In this document: one piece after another, positions 1 to 8,029 of the stretch
Position numbering within the stretch: position 1 is the first letter of the stretch
How the letters are laid out: each line of letters begins with the position of its first letter
Assembly (NCBI RefSeq): GCF_017982655.1
Contig: NZ_JABXYX010000065.1
Location: 1-41,732, forward strand
From: Brasilonema sp. CT11
Lineage (GTDB): Bacteria > Cyanobacteriota > Cyanobacteriia > Cyanobacteriales > Nostocaceae
Length of the DNA stretch: 41,732 bases
Reading direction: 5' to 3'
Made by a program: the position numbers and the translations under genes
The notes under the pieces: generated by a model
What the model was told of the DNA's origin: nothing
The model's input: only the letters and a program-made list of their open reading frames with translations
Databases searched by the model: none

Positions 1-725
1 CCAACTTGTGGGGCACTACCCCAGAGATAGCGGGCTGTAGCCACTTCCACAGGATCATTGGTCGTCACGAGGAAAGCAGCAATGCGTTTAGGATCGCTAA
101 GGGCGGCCTTTGCTTTGTCTAACAAATTATTGACTTGGTTGGTGGGTTGGGAGAAGTTATCTGCTGTCCAATTGACATTGAAAAAGGTGCTAATGAGTGG
201 TTGAATGAAGGGTGATTCGGAAATTCCTTTTCCTAAGTCGGAATTGATAAACAATTGGCGAAAGCGTCGCACGTACCAACTAACAGATTCTGGCATTCCC
301 AACACCCGTAGAGTGGAAGAGTCGCCTGATCCATCATAGACAATCGCGTCATATTTGCCGCTTTCATCATATTGACCAATGGCATTCAGGGCGAGGGCGC
401 TATCCATTCCAGGCAAGACTGCCAGTTCTTGACCGTAAATATCTTTTAAGATGGGTGTGCGCAGGTATTGTGCCTCCAGTTTTTTCACCTCCTCCCAATT
501 GCGTTCTAGCAGCACTCCTGTTTGGAACTGCACGACTTGCAGATTGGCAGCAATTTCTTGGGGTTCAGGACCAACAGTTGCTCCTAAGAGGATTGACATT
601 GCTGGTTCTGCTTGTCCAGCTAGGAGAACACGTTTTCCTTGACTTGCCAATAGTTTGGCTGCGGCGATCGCAATTTTTGTGCGATCGCTACTGCCTTTGC
701 CCAAAAATGTCAGTATCAGGGCCAT
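1..725 (-). CDS. ArsA/Get3-family ATPase, C-terminus cut by window edge
   Basis: Reading the minus strand from an ATG at 725 gives an open frame through base 1 (about 241 residues). It starts MALILTFLGKGSSDRTKIA and continues with the deviant-Walker ATPase layout of the ArsA/TRC40 group seen in cyanobacteria. Later stretches such as YDAIVYDGSGDSSTLRVLG match the switch region of that family (DTAP/DGPG type). Members are cytoplasmic ATPases related to arsenite-pump ATPases and tail-anchored-protein chaperones. The cyanobacterial single-domain forms have no settled role. Oddity: the P-loop reads GKGSSDRTK, where the family norm is KGGxGKT or KGGxGRT, so the glycines and the GK/GR pair are altered. 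Two HIP1 octamers lie in the first 25 codons. The C-terminal part lies outside the window. The family call is firm; activity is uncertain. Confidence 0.82.
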   Translation of the reverse strand, partial: MALILTFLGKGSSDRTKIAIAAAKLLASQGKRVLLAGQAEPAMSILLGATVGPEPQEIAANLQVVQFQTGVLLERNWEEVKKLEAQYLRTPILKDIYGQELAVLPGMDSALALNAIGQYDESGKYDAIVYDGSGDSSTLRVLGMPESVSWYVRRFRQLFINSDLGKGISESPFIQPLISTFFNVNWTADNFSQPTNQVNNLLDKAKAALSDPKRIAAFLVTTNDPVEVATARYLWGSAPQV

Positions 726-831
726 TACCTTGATTCCTATTTTTACTGCTAGTTTTTTCAATTCCAACTTAGCACTCAGCTTCTTTTGGCAGCTTCTACC
801 AAAGTTGTGATACCTACGCACCCCACAAAAC

Positions 832-866
832 TCAAAATTCAAAATTCAAAATTCAAAATTCAAAAA
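832..866. repeat. Short tandem heptamer repeat
   Basis: Four exact copies of the heptamer TCAAAAT, then a degenerate fifth that runs into an A-tract. It lies between petP and the ArsA-like gene. Heptamer arrays of this kind are common between genes in heterocystous cyanobacteria. Confidence 0.85.
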
Positions 867-885
867 AAAGATTCTTTTTTTTGAA
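859..885 (-). terminator. Hairpin downstream of petP, possible terminator
   Basis: Perfect 12-base inverted repeat (859-870 and 874-885, TTCAAAAAAAAG with its complement) around a 3-base loop, 28 bases past the petP stop. The arms are A/T-runs, so on the minus strand a weak stem is followed by A-rich rather than U-rich sequence. It may end the petP transcript or may just be the decayed end of the heptamer array. Confidence 0.4.
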
Positions 886-912
886 TTTCTCCAAAGGGGG
901 TTGAATTTTGGG

Positions 913-1107
913 CTACTGCTGGGCTTTGAGTTCATCTTCAAAAAACCAAGTGGCAAAATTATCCTCAAACTTGACGACTATGCCAACGCCGCTGCTATCG
1001 GTCATCTTGTAGCCTTGAATGATGCCGACTTGTCCTAGTCTTTTGACGATAGGGGCAGATACGCGATCGCGCAAACGAACGACTTTAACTTTTTGTCCGA
1101 TTTCCAT
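913..1107 (-). CDS. petP: PetP-like small subunit of cytochrome b6f (DUF2862)
   Basis: This 64-residue soluble protein starts MEIGQKVKVVRLRDRVSAP and ends near TWFFEDEL. Its compact SH3-like beta fold, length and ends are those of the cyanobacterial DUF2862 family, whose Synechocystis member Ssr2998 was described as a peripheral subunit (PetP) of the cytochrome b6f complex affecting electron transport. No membrane segment or signal peptide is seen, as expected for a subunit on the cytoplasmic face. It stands alone, with an ATG start and a HIP1 site inside (around 1063). The neighbours do not add functional information. I am confident of the family; the PetP name rests on recall of the family pattern. 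Confidence 0.82.
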   Translation of the reverse strand: MEIGQKVKVVRLRDRVSAPIVKRLGQVGIIQGYKMTDSSGVGIVVKFEDNFATWFFEDELKAQQ

Positions 1108-1341
1108 GCCAACTTACAACACAACAAACCAAGACTCAGTGTAGCCGAATCTGGGACACCAGAGGGAGTGGGGAAAGATGGGGGAGACTAAAATGAAATC
1201 AATAACTCAGCAGGTGTCAGCAGATCTTTGTCATAGCGCAACAGCTAGAACAACAGATGCCCGATGTCAAGCGATCGCCCTTCTTTGCCCAGAGGGGTTT
1301 TGGAAAAACCCTTGCAAACTAAAAATCAGAGGTAGCACCTG

Positions 1342-2106
1342 ATGTATCAAACTGATCCACCCCGTCCACCACAGGAAGTTTTACCAACGATGTATGATTT
1401 GCCTAGTGAATTAGTGGGAGAACGCGGATTGCCAGATGAATTTCACATTTTTCAACCTAGACTACTCAGCGAAACCAGCCAACCTTGTAACTATCCCCCC
1501 GAGGAAATTTTAATTGCTACCGACTTAAATCTCTACTACGATCCTCGTCATCCATTGTGGTACAAGCGACCTGATTGGTATATGGTTTTAAGGGTATCTC
1601 GTGCCCAACAACAACAAGACTTGCGCTTGAGTTATGTGATTTGGCAAGAGGGAGTTGCACCATTTTTAGTCGTTGAGTTGCTTTCACCAGGTACAGAACA
1701 GGAAGACTTAGGACAAACTCTCAGGGAAGTCAACAAGCCCCCAACCAAGTGGCAGGTTTATGAGCAAATTTTACGTATTCCCTACTATGTTGTGTTTGAC
1801 AGATACACTAATCAATTACGAGGTTTTCGTTTAGAAGGAACTCGTTATCAAGAATTATCTTTACCTAATCAACGTTTGTGGTTAGAAGAGATACAGGAAG
1901 GTTTGGGAGTGTGGCAAGGTTCTTACGAGAATATCACTGGTCTATGGCTACGTTGGTACGATGCAAACAATCAATGGATACTAACATCTACAGAACAAGT
2001 TGAACAAGAACGCCAACGGGCTGAACAAGAACGCCAACGAGCCGAGAGATTAGCTAAGTATTTGCGTAGTCAGGGAATTGATCCGGATAACTTGCCTCAA
2101 ATGTGA
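1342..2106 (+). CDS. Uma2-family (DUF820) putative restriction-like endonuclease with charged tail
   Basis: The 254-residue protein has the cyanobacterial Uma2/DUF820 fold, a PD-(D/E)XK-type nuclease domain greatly expanded in cyanobacteria and of unknown cellular role. Visible landmarks are RPDWYMVL (conserved Asp), FLVVELLSPGT (Glu of the core strand) and a following basic region ending in WQVYEQILRIPYYVVFD. After about residue 215 the protein becomes a Glu/Arg/Gln coiled coil with a repeated EQERQRA unit (two nearly exact copies in the DNA at about 2002-2040). It ends in LAKYLRSQGIDPDNLP, a tail often attached to these proteins. A second in-frame ATG lies at 1390, so the start may be later. 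It is a single gene with no clear operon partner. Confidence 0.8.
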   Translation: MYQTDPPRPPQEVLPTMYDLPSELVGERGLPDEFHIFQPRLLSETSQPCNYPPEEILIATDLNLYYDPRHPLWYKRPDWYMVLRVSRAQQQQDLRLSYVIWQEGVAPFLVVELLSPGTEQEDLGQTLREVNKPPTKWQVYEQILRIPYYVVFDRYTNQLRGFRLEGTRYQELSLPNQRLWLEEIQEGLGVWQGSYENITGLWLRWYDANNQWILTSTEQVEQERQRAEQERQRAERLAKYLRSQGIDPDNLPQM

Positions 2107-2370
2107 AACAATGACTTGTTGGATCTTCAGCATCACAAACATTATTAATTAATAATGCTGGAACAGTTCCGATTTAAGGTAAGCGAGTCACAAGAGTTTA
2201 ACTGAGTTCTTTTTAGCTGAAATCACACATAAAATATGCTGCAAAATATTCAATTAATCGTATAATCTACAAGGTAAATTCACAGTATTTTGACAAAACA
2301 ACTTATTCTTCCAATACGAAGTACACCGGGAACTTTAGTAGCTGTTGGACTTCATTGAGAGAAATCTGGT

Positions 2371-3255
2371 GTGTCTGTAGTGAGCAAGGAGCAGCAATTG
2401 TTGCGAACAATGCGAGGAGTTGTCCGAAAGGCGGGGAAGCTAAAGCGTATCTTGCCGTTTCATGAACAGTGGTTGGCAAAGTTTGATTTGTTGAGAACTT
2501 TGGTGCGACGGGATTTAGAAGCACGCTACAAAGGTTCTGTTTTAGGGAATTTATGGCCTTTGTTGAATCAGCTATCCCAGTTACTGATTTATACTTATGT
2601 GTTCTCAATTGTACTAAAAGCAAAGCTAAGTCTCAAAGGTTTTCCAGAAAACAATTTTACCTTTGGTTTGTGGTTATTTGCAGGGTTACTGCCTTGGATT
2701 GCTTTTAGTGGTGGTTTGATGCAAGCCTCTACTTCGGTGATAGGACAGCCTAACTTAGTAAAAAAAGTTGTGTTTCCCTTAGCTTTGTTACCGATAGTGC
2801 CAATTTTATCAACGTTTATTGAGAGTTCCTTTGGTTTAATGGCGTTGATTTTTTTTGTGGCGGTACAAACTCAGACTTTACATACAACTTTGGCGCTCTT
2901 ACCGTTGGTTTGGCTACCACAGTTATTGTTGACAGCAGGATTAGGTTATTTGACAGCAGGACTAACGGTATTTCTGCGAGATATACCGCAGACTTTGGCA
3001 GTTATTTTACAGCTTTGGTTGTATCTAACACCAATTGTTTATCCAGCATCGTCCATACCACCAGAATTCCGGGAGTGGGTATTTTGGTTAAATCCTCTGA
3101 CAGCTATAGCTGAAATTTATCGTGACTTAATTTTAGTCGGGCAAGTGAAACATTGGGGCGAGTGGGGAGTTGCTTTTGTGACTTCTGCTGTTATATTTTG
3201 TTGCGGTTTTTGGGTGTATAAGCGGTTGCGTCCAGCGTTTGCTGACGTGTTGTAG
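2371..3255 (+). CDS. wzm: ABC-2 type polysaccharide export permease (Wzm-like)
   Basis: A 294-residue inner-membrane protein with about six hydrophobic segments. A soluble N-terminus (about 45 residues) precedes the conserved entry motif RTLVRRDLEARYKGSVLG, typical of Wzm/KpsM/TagG permeases that pass finished polysaccharide chains across the membrane. The last segments contain the LTPIVYPASSIP and LNPLTAIAEIYRD patterns of the family. The start used is a GTG preceded by GAGAGAAA; a GTG at 2380 and an ATG at 2410 are alternatives. It is followed 125 bases later by the matching ATPase gene, so the two should form one exporter. wzm is used as the generic name for the role, not as proof of orthology. 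Confidence 0.9.
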   Translation: MSVVSKEQQLLRTMRGVVRKAGKLKRILPFHEQWLAKFDLLRTLVRRDLEARYKGSVLGNLWPLLNQLSQLLIYTYVFSIVLKAKLSLKGFPENNFTFGLWLFAGLLPWIAFSGGLMQASTSVIGQPNLVKKVVFPLALLPIVPILSTFIESSFGLMALIFFVAVQTQTLHTTLALLPLVWLPQLLLTAGLGYLTAGLTVFLRDIPQTLAVILQLWLYLTPIVYPASSIPPEFREWVFWLNPLTAIAEIYRDLILVGQVKHWGEWGVAFVTSAVIFCCGFWVYKRLRPAFADVL

Positions 3256-3380
3256 CAAAATGCGGCCACTTAACGTTATTATTATTCGCCAGAGTTTACT
3301 AAGTTTTATAGCTTAATTGATGATTTCTGATTCAAAATCTTATAAGAGTTTCAGATGTCGTAGGAATATGCGTGTGTGCT

Positions 3381-4742
3381 ATGGGTGAGGAAATTGCAAT
3401 ATCTCTCAAGAATGTCTCAAAGTGCTACAGGCGCTATGCTCGCCCGGTAGATAGGCTCAAAGAAGTTTTACTACCAGGTAAAAACCATGCACAAGAGTTT
3501 TGGGCATTGCAGGATATTAACCTCAAGGTTTCTAAAGGAGAAACTGTAGGGATTATAGGTCAAAATGGCTCTGGCAAAAGTACGCTGTTACAAATTATTG
3601 CCAAAACGCTGACACCCACTACAGGAGAAGTACACGTCAATGGTCGTGTTTCTGCACTATTAGAGCTTGGTAGTGGGTTTAATCCTGAGTTTACAGGACG
3701 GCAAAATGTATTTTTCAACGGGCAAATTTTAGGATTAACCCGAGAAGAGATACAAACTAAGTTTGACAATATTGCTACTTTTGCTGAAATTGGTGATTTC
3801 ATGGAGGAGCCAGTAAAAACCTATTCCAGCGGTATGTTTGTTCGGCTAGCGTTTTCAGTAGCAATCAATGTTAATCCTGAAATCTTAATTGTAGATGAAT
3901 CATTAGCTGTAGGTGATGGTGTTTTCGTGCATCGCTGCATGGCAAAAATTCGAGATTTTCAAGATGCAGGAGGGACAATTTTATTTGTATCCCATGATGT
4001 AGGTGCTGTTTCCCGGCTTTGCACAGAAGCACTCTGGATGAATCAAGGTGTGATAGTAGATACCGGAAAGCCAGCAGAAGTATGCAAACATTATCAAGCT
4101 TGGATACATGAAGAAGTCAATAAAAGAACTGCAATACATAATATAGAGTCACAACAACAAATTTTACAAAATAGCACAGAAGAAAAAATTGATATCACTA
4201 AAATCACTCATAAAGAATTCAATCCTTTTACAGGAAAAGCATATATTGCATTTAATGGATTTGAAAGATTTGGTACAGGGCGTGCGGAAATTGAAAGTGT
4301 CTATTTAATAGATGCAGATAATCAGCCAATTAATTTAGTTTATCCAGGAGATATAGTAAGAGTCAGAATAACTACATTAAGACATGATCAAATTAGAAAA
4401 CCTAATGTAGGTATAGCTCTTCTCGATAGACTGCGGACTGTTTTATCTGGATGGAGTACTGAGTTGATAGATAAAAGTTTTGCCAATTACTGGTTATCTC
4501 AATCAGAAATAGGAAGATCCGTAGTTGAATTTGAGTTTGTTTGGCCTCATCTTGTAGGAGGAAGCTATGCTTTCGATATAGCTTTTGGTGATGGACCACA
4601 CGAAAATTTGGAAATGTTGGATTGGATTCAAAATGCAACTGTAATACAAGCAGCTGTCAAGGATTTTGTAGATGGTATTTTTCAAGTTTCTGGAAGGAAA
4701 GTCAGATTATGTGAGGAATCTTCATTATGTATAAAAGGATAA
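3381..4742 (+). CDS. wzt: ABC polysaccharide exporter ATPase with C-terminal glycan-binding domain (Wzt-like)
   Basis: The N-terminal ABC domain (about residues 1-245) shows Walker A GQNGSGKS (about residue 60), the variant signature YSSGMFVRLAFSVAI and Walker B ILIVDESLAVGD, as in Wzt/TagH/KpsT. After a linker (about 250-280) comes a beta-rich C-terminal domain (about 285-450). This matches the Wzt C-terminal carbohydrate-binding domain, which in E. coli O8/O9a recognises the modified non-reducing end of the chain before export. ATG at 3381 gives the conserved MGEEIAISLKNVSKCY start. An in-frame GTG at 3372 has a better placed AGGA and would add three residues. The 3' end overlaps the acyltransferase by 16 bases, suggesting coupled translation. 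From about base 4130 on, the DNA is more AT-rich than in the ATPase part. Confidence 0.92.
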   Translation: MGEEIAISLKNVSKCYRRYARPVDRLKEVLLPGKNHAQEFWALQDINLKVSKGETVGIIGQNGSGKSTLLQIIAKTLTPTTGEVHVNGRVSALLELGSGFNPEFTGRQNVFFNGQILGLTREEIQTKFDNIATFAEIGDFMEEPVKTYSSGMFVRLAFSVAINVNPEILIVDESLAVGDGVFVHRCMAKIRDFQDAGGTILFVSHDVGAVSRLCTEALWMNQGVIVDTGKPAEVCKHYQAWIHEEVNKRTAIHNIESQQQILQNSTEEKIDITKITHKEFNPFTGKAYIAFNGFERFGTGRAEIESVYLIDADNQPINLVYPGDIVRVRITTLRHDQIRKPNVGIALLDRLRTVLSGWSTELIDKSFANYWLSQSEIGRSVVEFEFVWPHLVGGSYAFDIAFGDGPHENLEMLDWIQNATVIQAAVKDFVDGIFQVSGRKVRLCEESSLCIKG

Positions 4743-5251
4743 ACAGTTTTTTCAAATCAAGGCTAGAAAGAATGATAAAAAGAACTGTAGATAATTATCT
4801 CGTTCAATATTTAGCTCAAGGCTATTTTGATGAACGTATTAAAGAAGTTATGCTCAACCAATATTTAGTTTTTGGTGATGCCAAACAACTAAAGTTATCA
4901 GAAAGTTGCATTGTTAATAATGCTACATTTAACTTATCTTCTGGAAATATACTGATTGGGGACTATGTTTTTTTTGGTCATAATGTGAGTTTAATAACCG
5001 GAACTCATAACTATAATAAATTTGGTCTTGATAGAATAAATGATTTTCCGAAGCAAGGGAATGATATTATCGTTGAGGAAGGTGCATGGATAGCAAGTAA
5101 TGCAACGGTACTTGGTCCATGCAGGATTGGAAAGCACTCTGTAATTGGTGCAGGTGCTGTGGTCAAGGGTGATATTCCTAGCTATCACATTGTGGCAGGT
5201 ATTCCTGCTAAAACAATAAAGGAAATCAAACCATTGACTGAGAAAAATTAG
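4727..5251 (+). CDS. Left-handed beta-helix (hexapeptide) acyltransferase
   Basis: A 174-residue protein whose second half has hexapeptide repeats ([I/V]GxxxxI type: ILIGDYVFFGHNVSLI, WIASNATVLGPCRIGKHSVIGAGAVV) and the family ending DIPSYHIVAGIPAKTIKEI. Such enzymes (WbbJ/maltose O-acetyltransferase group) move acetyl or another acyl group from a CoA donor to a sugar, normally as trimers in the cytoplasm. The His in GTHNYNKFG is the likely catalytic base. The first 60 residues are an unusual basic helical stretch. It overlaps the Wzt-like gene by 16 bases, so it probably modifies the exported glycan. The exact acyl group and sugar cannot be told. Confidence 0.85.
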   Translation: MYKRINSFFKSRLERMIKRTVDNYLVQYLAQGYFDERIKEVMLNQYLVFGDAKQLKLSESCIVNNATFNLSSGNILIGDYVFFGHNVSLITGTHNYNKFGLDRINDFPKQGNDIIVEEGAWIASNATVLGPCRIGKHSVIGAGAVVKGDIPSYHIVAGIPAKTIKEIKPLTEKN

Positions 5252-5293
5252 AAAAATTTTCAATCTTAAATAATAGATAAGTAGATAATAACG

Positions 5294-6814
5294 ATGGATG
5301 CAAATAATCCGAAAATTAACGTCGATGAATTAATGGATAAAATTCGCGAGGAAGTCGCTAGTCGTCCCAGACAACCTCAGCAAAGAAACGTAACGACATA
5401 CAAACCAGAAAATCCCAATGGCACAGGAACACTTCATCATATATTTAATCATCTTAACAATTTACTTTCTAATGCTGAGTCTAGAGCTATTATCCGCACT
5501 CAATGGCCTGAAAACCTTAAGAAATTTCCTTTTAACTTAAGTCAACCTTTACAAAAAATTGCTTTAAAAATACTAAATTTTATCTTTAAAGATCAACGAG
5601 AAGTCAATTTTAATGTCATCCGCGCTTTGAAAGAATCTGTGGCACTGAATCGACAGATGACAGAGCAAATAACAAATTTAAAAATTCAGATTGATGAGCG
5701 TTATGATGCTGTAAATACTCGCTTCAATGCTATAGAAACTCGTTTACAAGAGATAGATGAGCGTTTAGATATTGTTTGTAACTGTGTTTCCATTATAAAT
5801 GATGGTTGGGATGATACTAATACCAAAATCAATAGTCATTTTGATGCTGTGAATAGTCAAAAACAGTTAATAGATGAGCATCTCAAAACTCTAGATACAC
5901 AAGTCCAAGGAGGAGATGAGCGTTTGCGTAGTGTGGATACTCGCTTGCAAGGAATGAATGAACAGCTAAATGCTGTAAATACTCGTGTGGAAAACTTGGA
6001 TACGCGTCATCTAACAAACGATAATTATCTGAAAAATGATTTCATACAGCAAAAGCGTATAATAAGCATGTTTTTGGAAGAAGCACGTAAACGATTACCA
6101 GAACCTTTTAGCCAAGAACAGTTGGAAGCTCTTGCTAATGAAGAACAACACTCACTTGATGCTTTTTATGTAGCTTTTGAAGACCAGTTTCGAGGTAGCC
6201 GTGAAGATATTTTTAACAAGTTAAGAGTTTACTTACCCTTAATTCAAGAAGCAAAGGTTGGTACACCAGACTTACCTATTTTGGATGTGGGTTGTGGACG
6301 CGGCGAATGGTTGGAGTTGCTGGGTGAGTCTGGATACACAGCAAGGGGTATTGACATCAATAGAGTCATGATAGAACAGTCTAAAGCCAGAGGACTGGAT
6401 GTTATGGAATCAGACGTCATTGCATATCTGCACTCTTTACCAGATGCAAGTTTAGGTGCAGTCACTGGGTTTCATATTATAGAACATTTGCCATTTGAGG
6501 TCTTGATTAAGTTGTTCGATGAAACTGTCAGGGTTCTTAGTCCTGGGGGTCTTGCTATTTTTGAAACACCCAACCCGGAGAATATATTAGTAGCTACTCA
6601 TACATTTTATGTAGATCCAACTCATCGCAATCCCTTGCCTAGTACCATGATAAAGTTTACAGCCCAGGCTCGCGGTCTGTCCAAAGTCACAATAATGAAG
6701 CTTAATTCTTATCCAGAAGATCAAAAATTGAGTGGTTCTCCCATAGTTGAACGCTTAAATAGTTTCTTTTATGGTTCACAAGACTATGCTGTGATTGGGT
6801 ACAAAAATGGGTAG
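5294..6814 (+). CDS. SAM-dependent methyltransferase with long N-terminal heptad coiled coil
   Basis: A 506-residue protein in three parts. Residues 1-130 are a mixed N-terminus with helices. About 134-255 is a coiled coil built of visible heptads of the form D/N/E-T/E-R-L/F-x-x-I/V (DERYDAV, NTRFNAI, ETRLQEI, DERLDIV; later DERLRSV, DTRLQGM, NEQLNAV, NTRVENL, DTR). About 290-506 is a class I methyltransferase with motif I LDVGCGRGEWLELLG (from about residue 330), GIDIN at the end of strand 2, and HIIEHLPFE downstream. It follows the exporter and acyltransferase genes with a 42-base gap. The closest functional parallel I know is WbdD, where a methyltransferase and a coiled-coil ruler fix O-antigen chain length; there the coil is C-terminal and a kinase domain is present, here not seen. 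Methyl transfer to a sugar is inferred, not shown. Confidence 0.85.
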   Translation: MDANNPKINVDELMDKIREEVASRPRQPQQRNVTTYKPENPNGTGTLHHIFNHLNNLLSNAESRAIIRTQWPENLKKFPFNLSQPLQKIALKILNFIFKDQREVNFNVIRALKESVALNRQMTEQITNLKIQIDERYDAVNTRFNAIETRLQEIDERLDIVCNCVSIINDGWDDTNTKINSHFDAVNSQKQLIDEHLKTLDTQVQGGDERLRSVDTRLQGMNEQLNAVNTRVENLDTRHLTNDNYLKNDFIQQKRIISMFLEEARKRLPEPFSQEQLEALANEEQHSLDAFYVAFEDQFRGSREDIFNKLRVYLPLIQEAKVGTPDLPILDVGCGRGEWLELLGESGYTARGIDINRVMIEQSKARGLDVMESDVIAYLHSLPDASLGAVTGFHIIEHLPFEVLIKLFDETVRVLSPGGLAIFETPNPENILVATHTFYVDPTHRNPLPSTMIKFTAQARGLSKVTIMKLNSYPEDQKLSGSPIVERLNSFFYGSQDYAVIGYKNG

Positions 6815-6940
6815 CGACTGCTTTTGTAATACTACGAAAAATTAGTAATCAAATAGCAGGTTTGAACTATAAAACTCGGCTCCAATGTTCATAAAATAAA
6901 CAATGAGTTTTCATAATTCCCTATTATTAGGATATCAACT

Positions 6941-8029
6941 GTGACTAGGATTGCTATTTTAACCCCGTGTCTTGTAGATGGAGATGCTGTCGGTAATGAT
7001 GTTATAGGAATGCATAAATCTCTCATGAAAAATGGGTATGAAGCCCAGATATTTGCAGAGGGAGGAAGCTTTGATCAACATCAAATCAAACATATAAAAG
7101 AGATCAGAAACTTTTTACAGAAAAAATCTGATATCTTGATTTATCACTATTCTATGGGTTGGGAGTTTGCTCTTAATTTATTAAGAGAAGTGAATTGTAA
7201 GAAGGTTGTAAGATACCACAATGTGACCCCAGCAAAATTTTACGAAAATATTAACGCAGAATATACAATTGTTTGTAGAGACGGACGAGAACAACTGAAA
7301 TATATCGCTGCTATACAAGATATCTTCTACTTATCGGCTTCTGAATATAATTCTTCTGAATTATATTCCCTCAACATTCTTCAAGAAAATGTTGTGGTAT
7401 TGCCTCCTTTCCATCATATTCAAGATTTGCAATACATAGATGCAGATCTTAGTGTTTTAGATAGATATATAGATGGCACAGTCAATATTTTAATGGTTGG
7501 TCGTTTAGCACCAAATAAAGGACACGCTACACTGATTGACGCTTTTGAGATTTACCACAATACCTACAATCCACATAGTCGTCTTTTCATCGTTGGAAAA
7601 GAAGATGAACGCTTAAAAAACTATAGTACTTTGATTCATCAAAAAGTAAACGATTTAGGTTTACAAAATTCAGTCGTCTTTACAGGAGGAGTTTCTAATG
7701 AAGCTCTAAAAGCCTACTATCTTGTCTCCAATGTTTTTCTGATGACGAGTGAACATGAGGGGTTTTGTGTACCACTGGTTGAAGCTATGGCAATGAAACT
7801 GCCAATAGTAGCTTATGGTTCAACTGCTATTCCTTACACGGTAGGAAAAGCAGGTTTGGTTTGGGACCAGCCAGATCCTTATTTATTAGCTGGATCGATA
7901 GACTGTATCGCTCGGGACGAAGTCGTTAGTGCCAATCTCGGTGAACTAGGATGGCTGCGATACAATGAAGCTTTTACAAATGAACGGCTCGAAACAAATT
8001 TTATAGAAATTATCAAAAACATAGAATGA
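6941..8029 (+). CDS. Glycosyltransferase, GT4-like (GT-B fold)
   Basis: A 362-residue cytoplasmic GT-B enzyme. The C-terminal half carries VNILMVGRLAPNKGHATLIDAF (start of the donor-binding domain) and the EX7E motif in EHEGFCVPLVEAMAMKLPIV (first Glu about residue 271), as in retaining GT4 transferases that use nucleotide sugars. The N-terminal half has few conserved residues, as usual for acceptor domains. The start is a GTG with TAGGAT 8 bases upstream. It overlaps the next gene by ATGA, so the two glycosyltransferases are translationally coupled. The sugar and linkage cannot be read from sequence. Confidence 0.88.
   Translation: MTRIAILTPCLVDGDAVGNDVIGMHKSLMKNGYEAQIFAEGGSFDQHQIKHIKEIRNFLQKKSDILIYHYSMGWEFALNLLREVNCKKVVRYHNVTPAKFYENINAEYTIVCRDGREQLKYIAAIQDIFYLSASEYNSSELYSLNILQENVVVLPPFHHIQDLQYIDADLSVLDRYIDGTVNILMVGRLAPNKGHATLIDAFEIYHNTYNPHSRLFIVGKEDERLKNYSTLIHQKVNDLGLQNSVVFTGGVSNEALKAYYLVSNVFLMTSEHEGFCVPLVEAMAMKLPIVAYGSTAIPYTVGKAGLVWDQPDPYLLAGSIDCIARDEVVSANLGELGWLRYNEAFTNERLETNFIEIIKNIE

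Noticed and set aside
832-866. Heptamer array considered as a CRISPR-like repeat
   Set aside because: The repeat unit is 7 bases with no spacers; no CRISPR array or cas gene is seen anywhere in the window.
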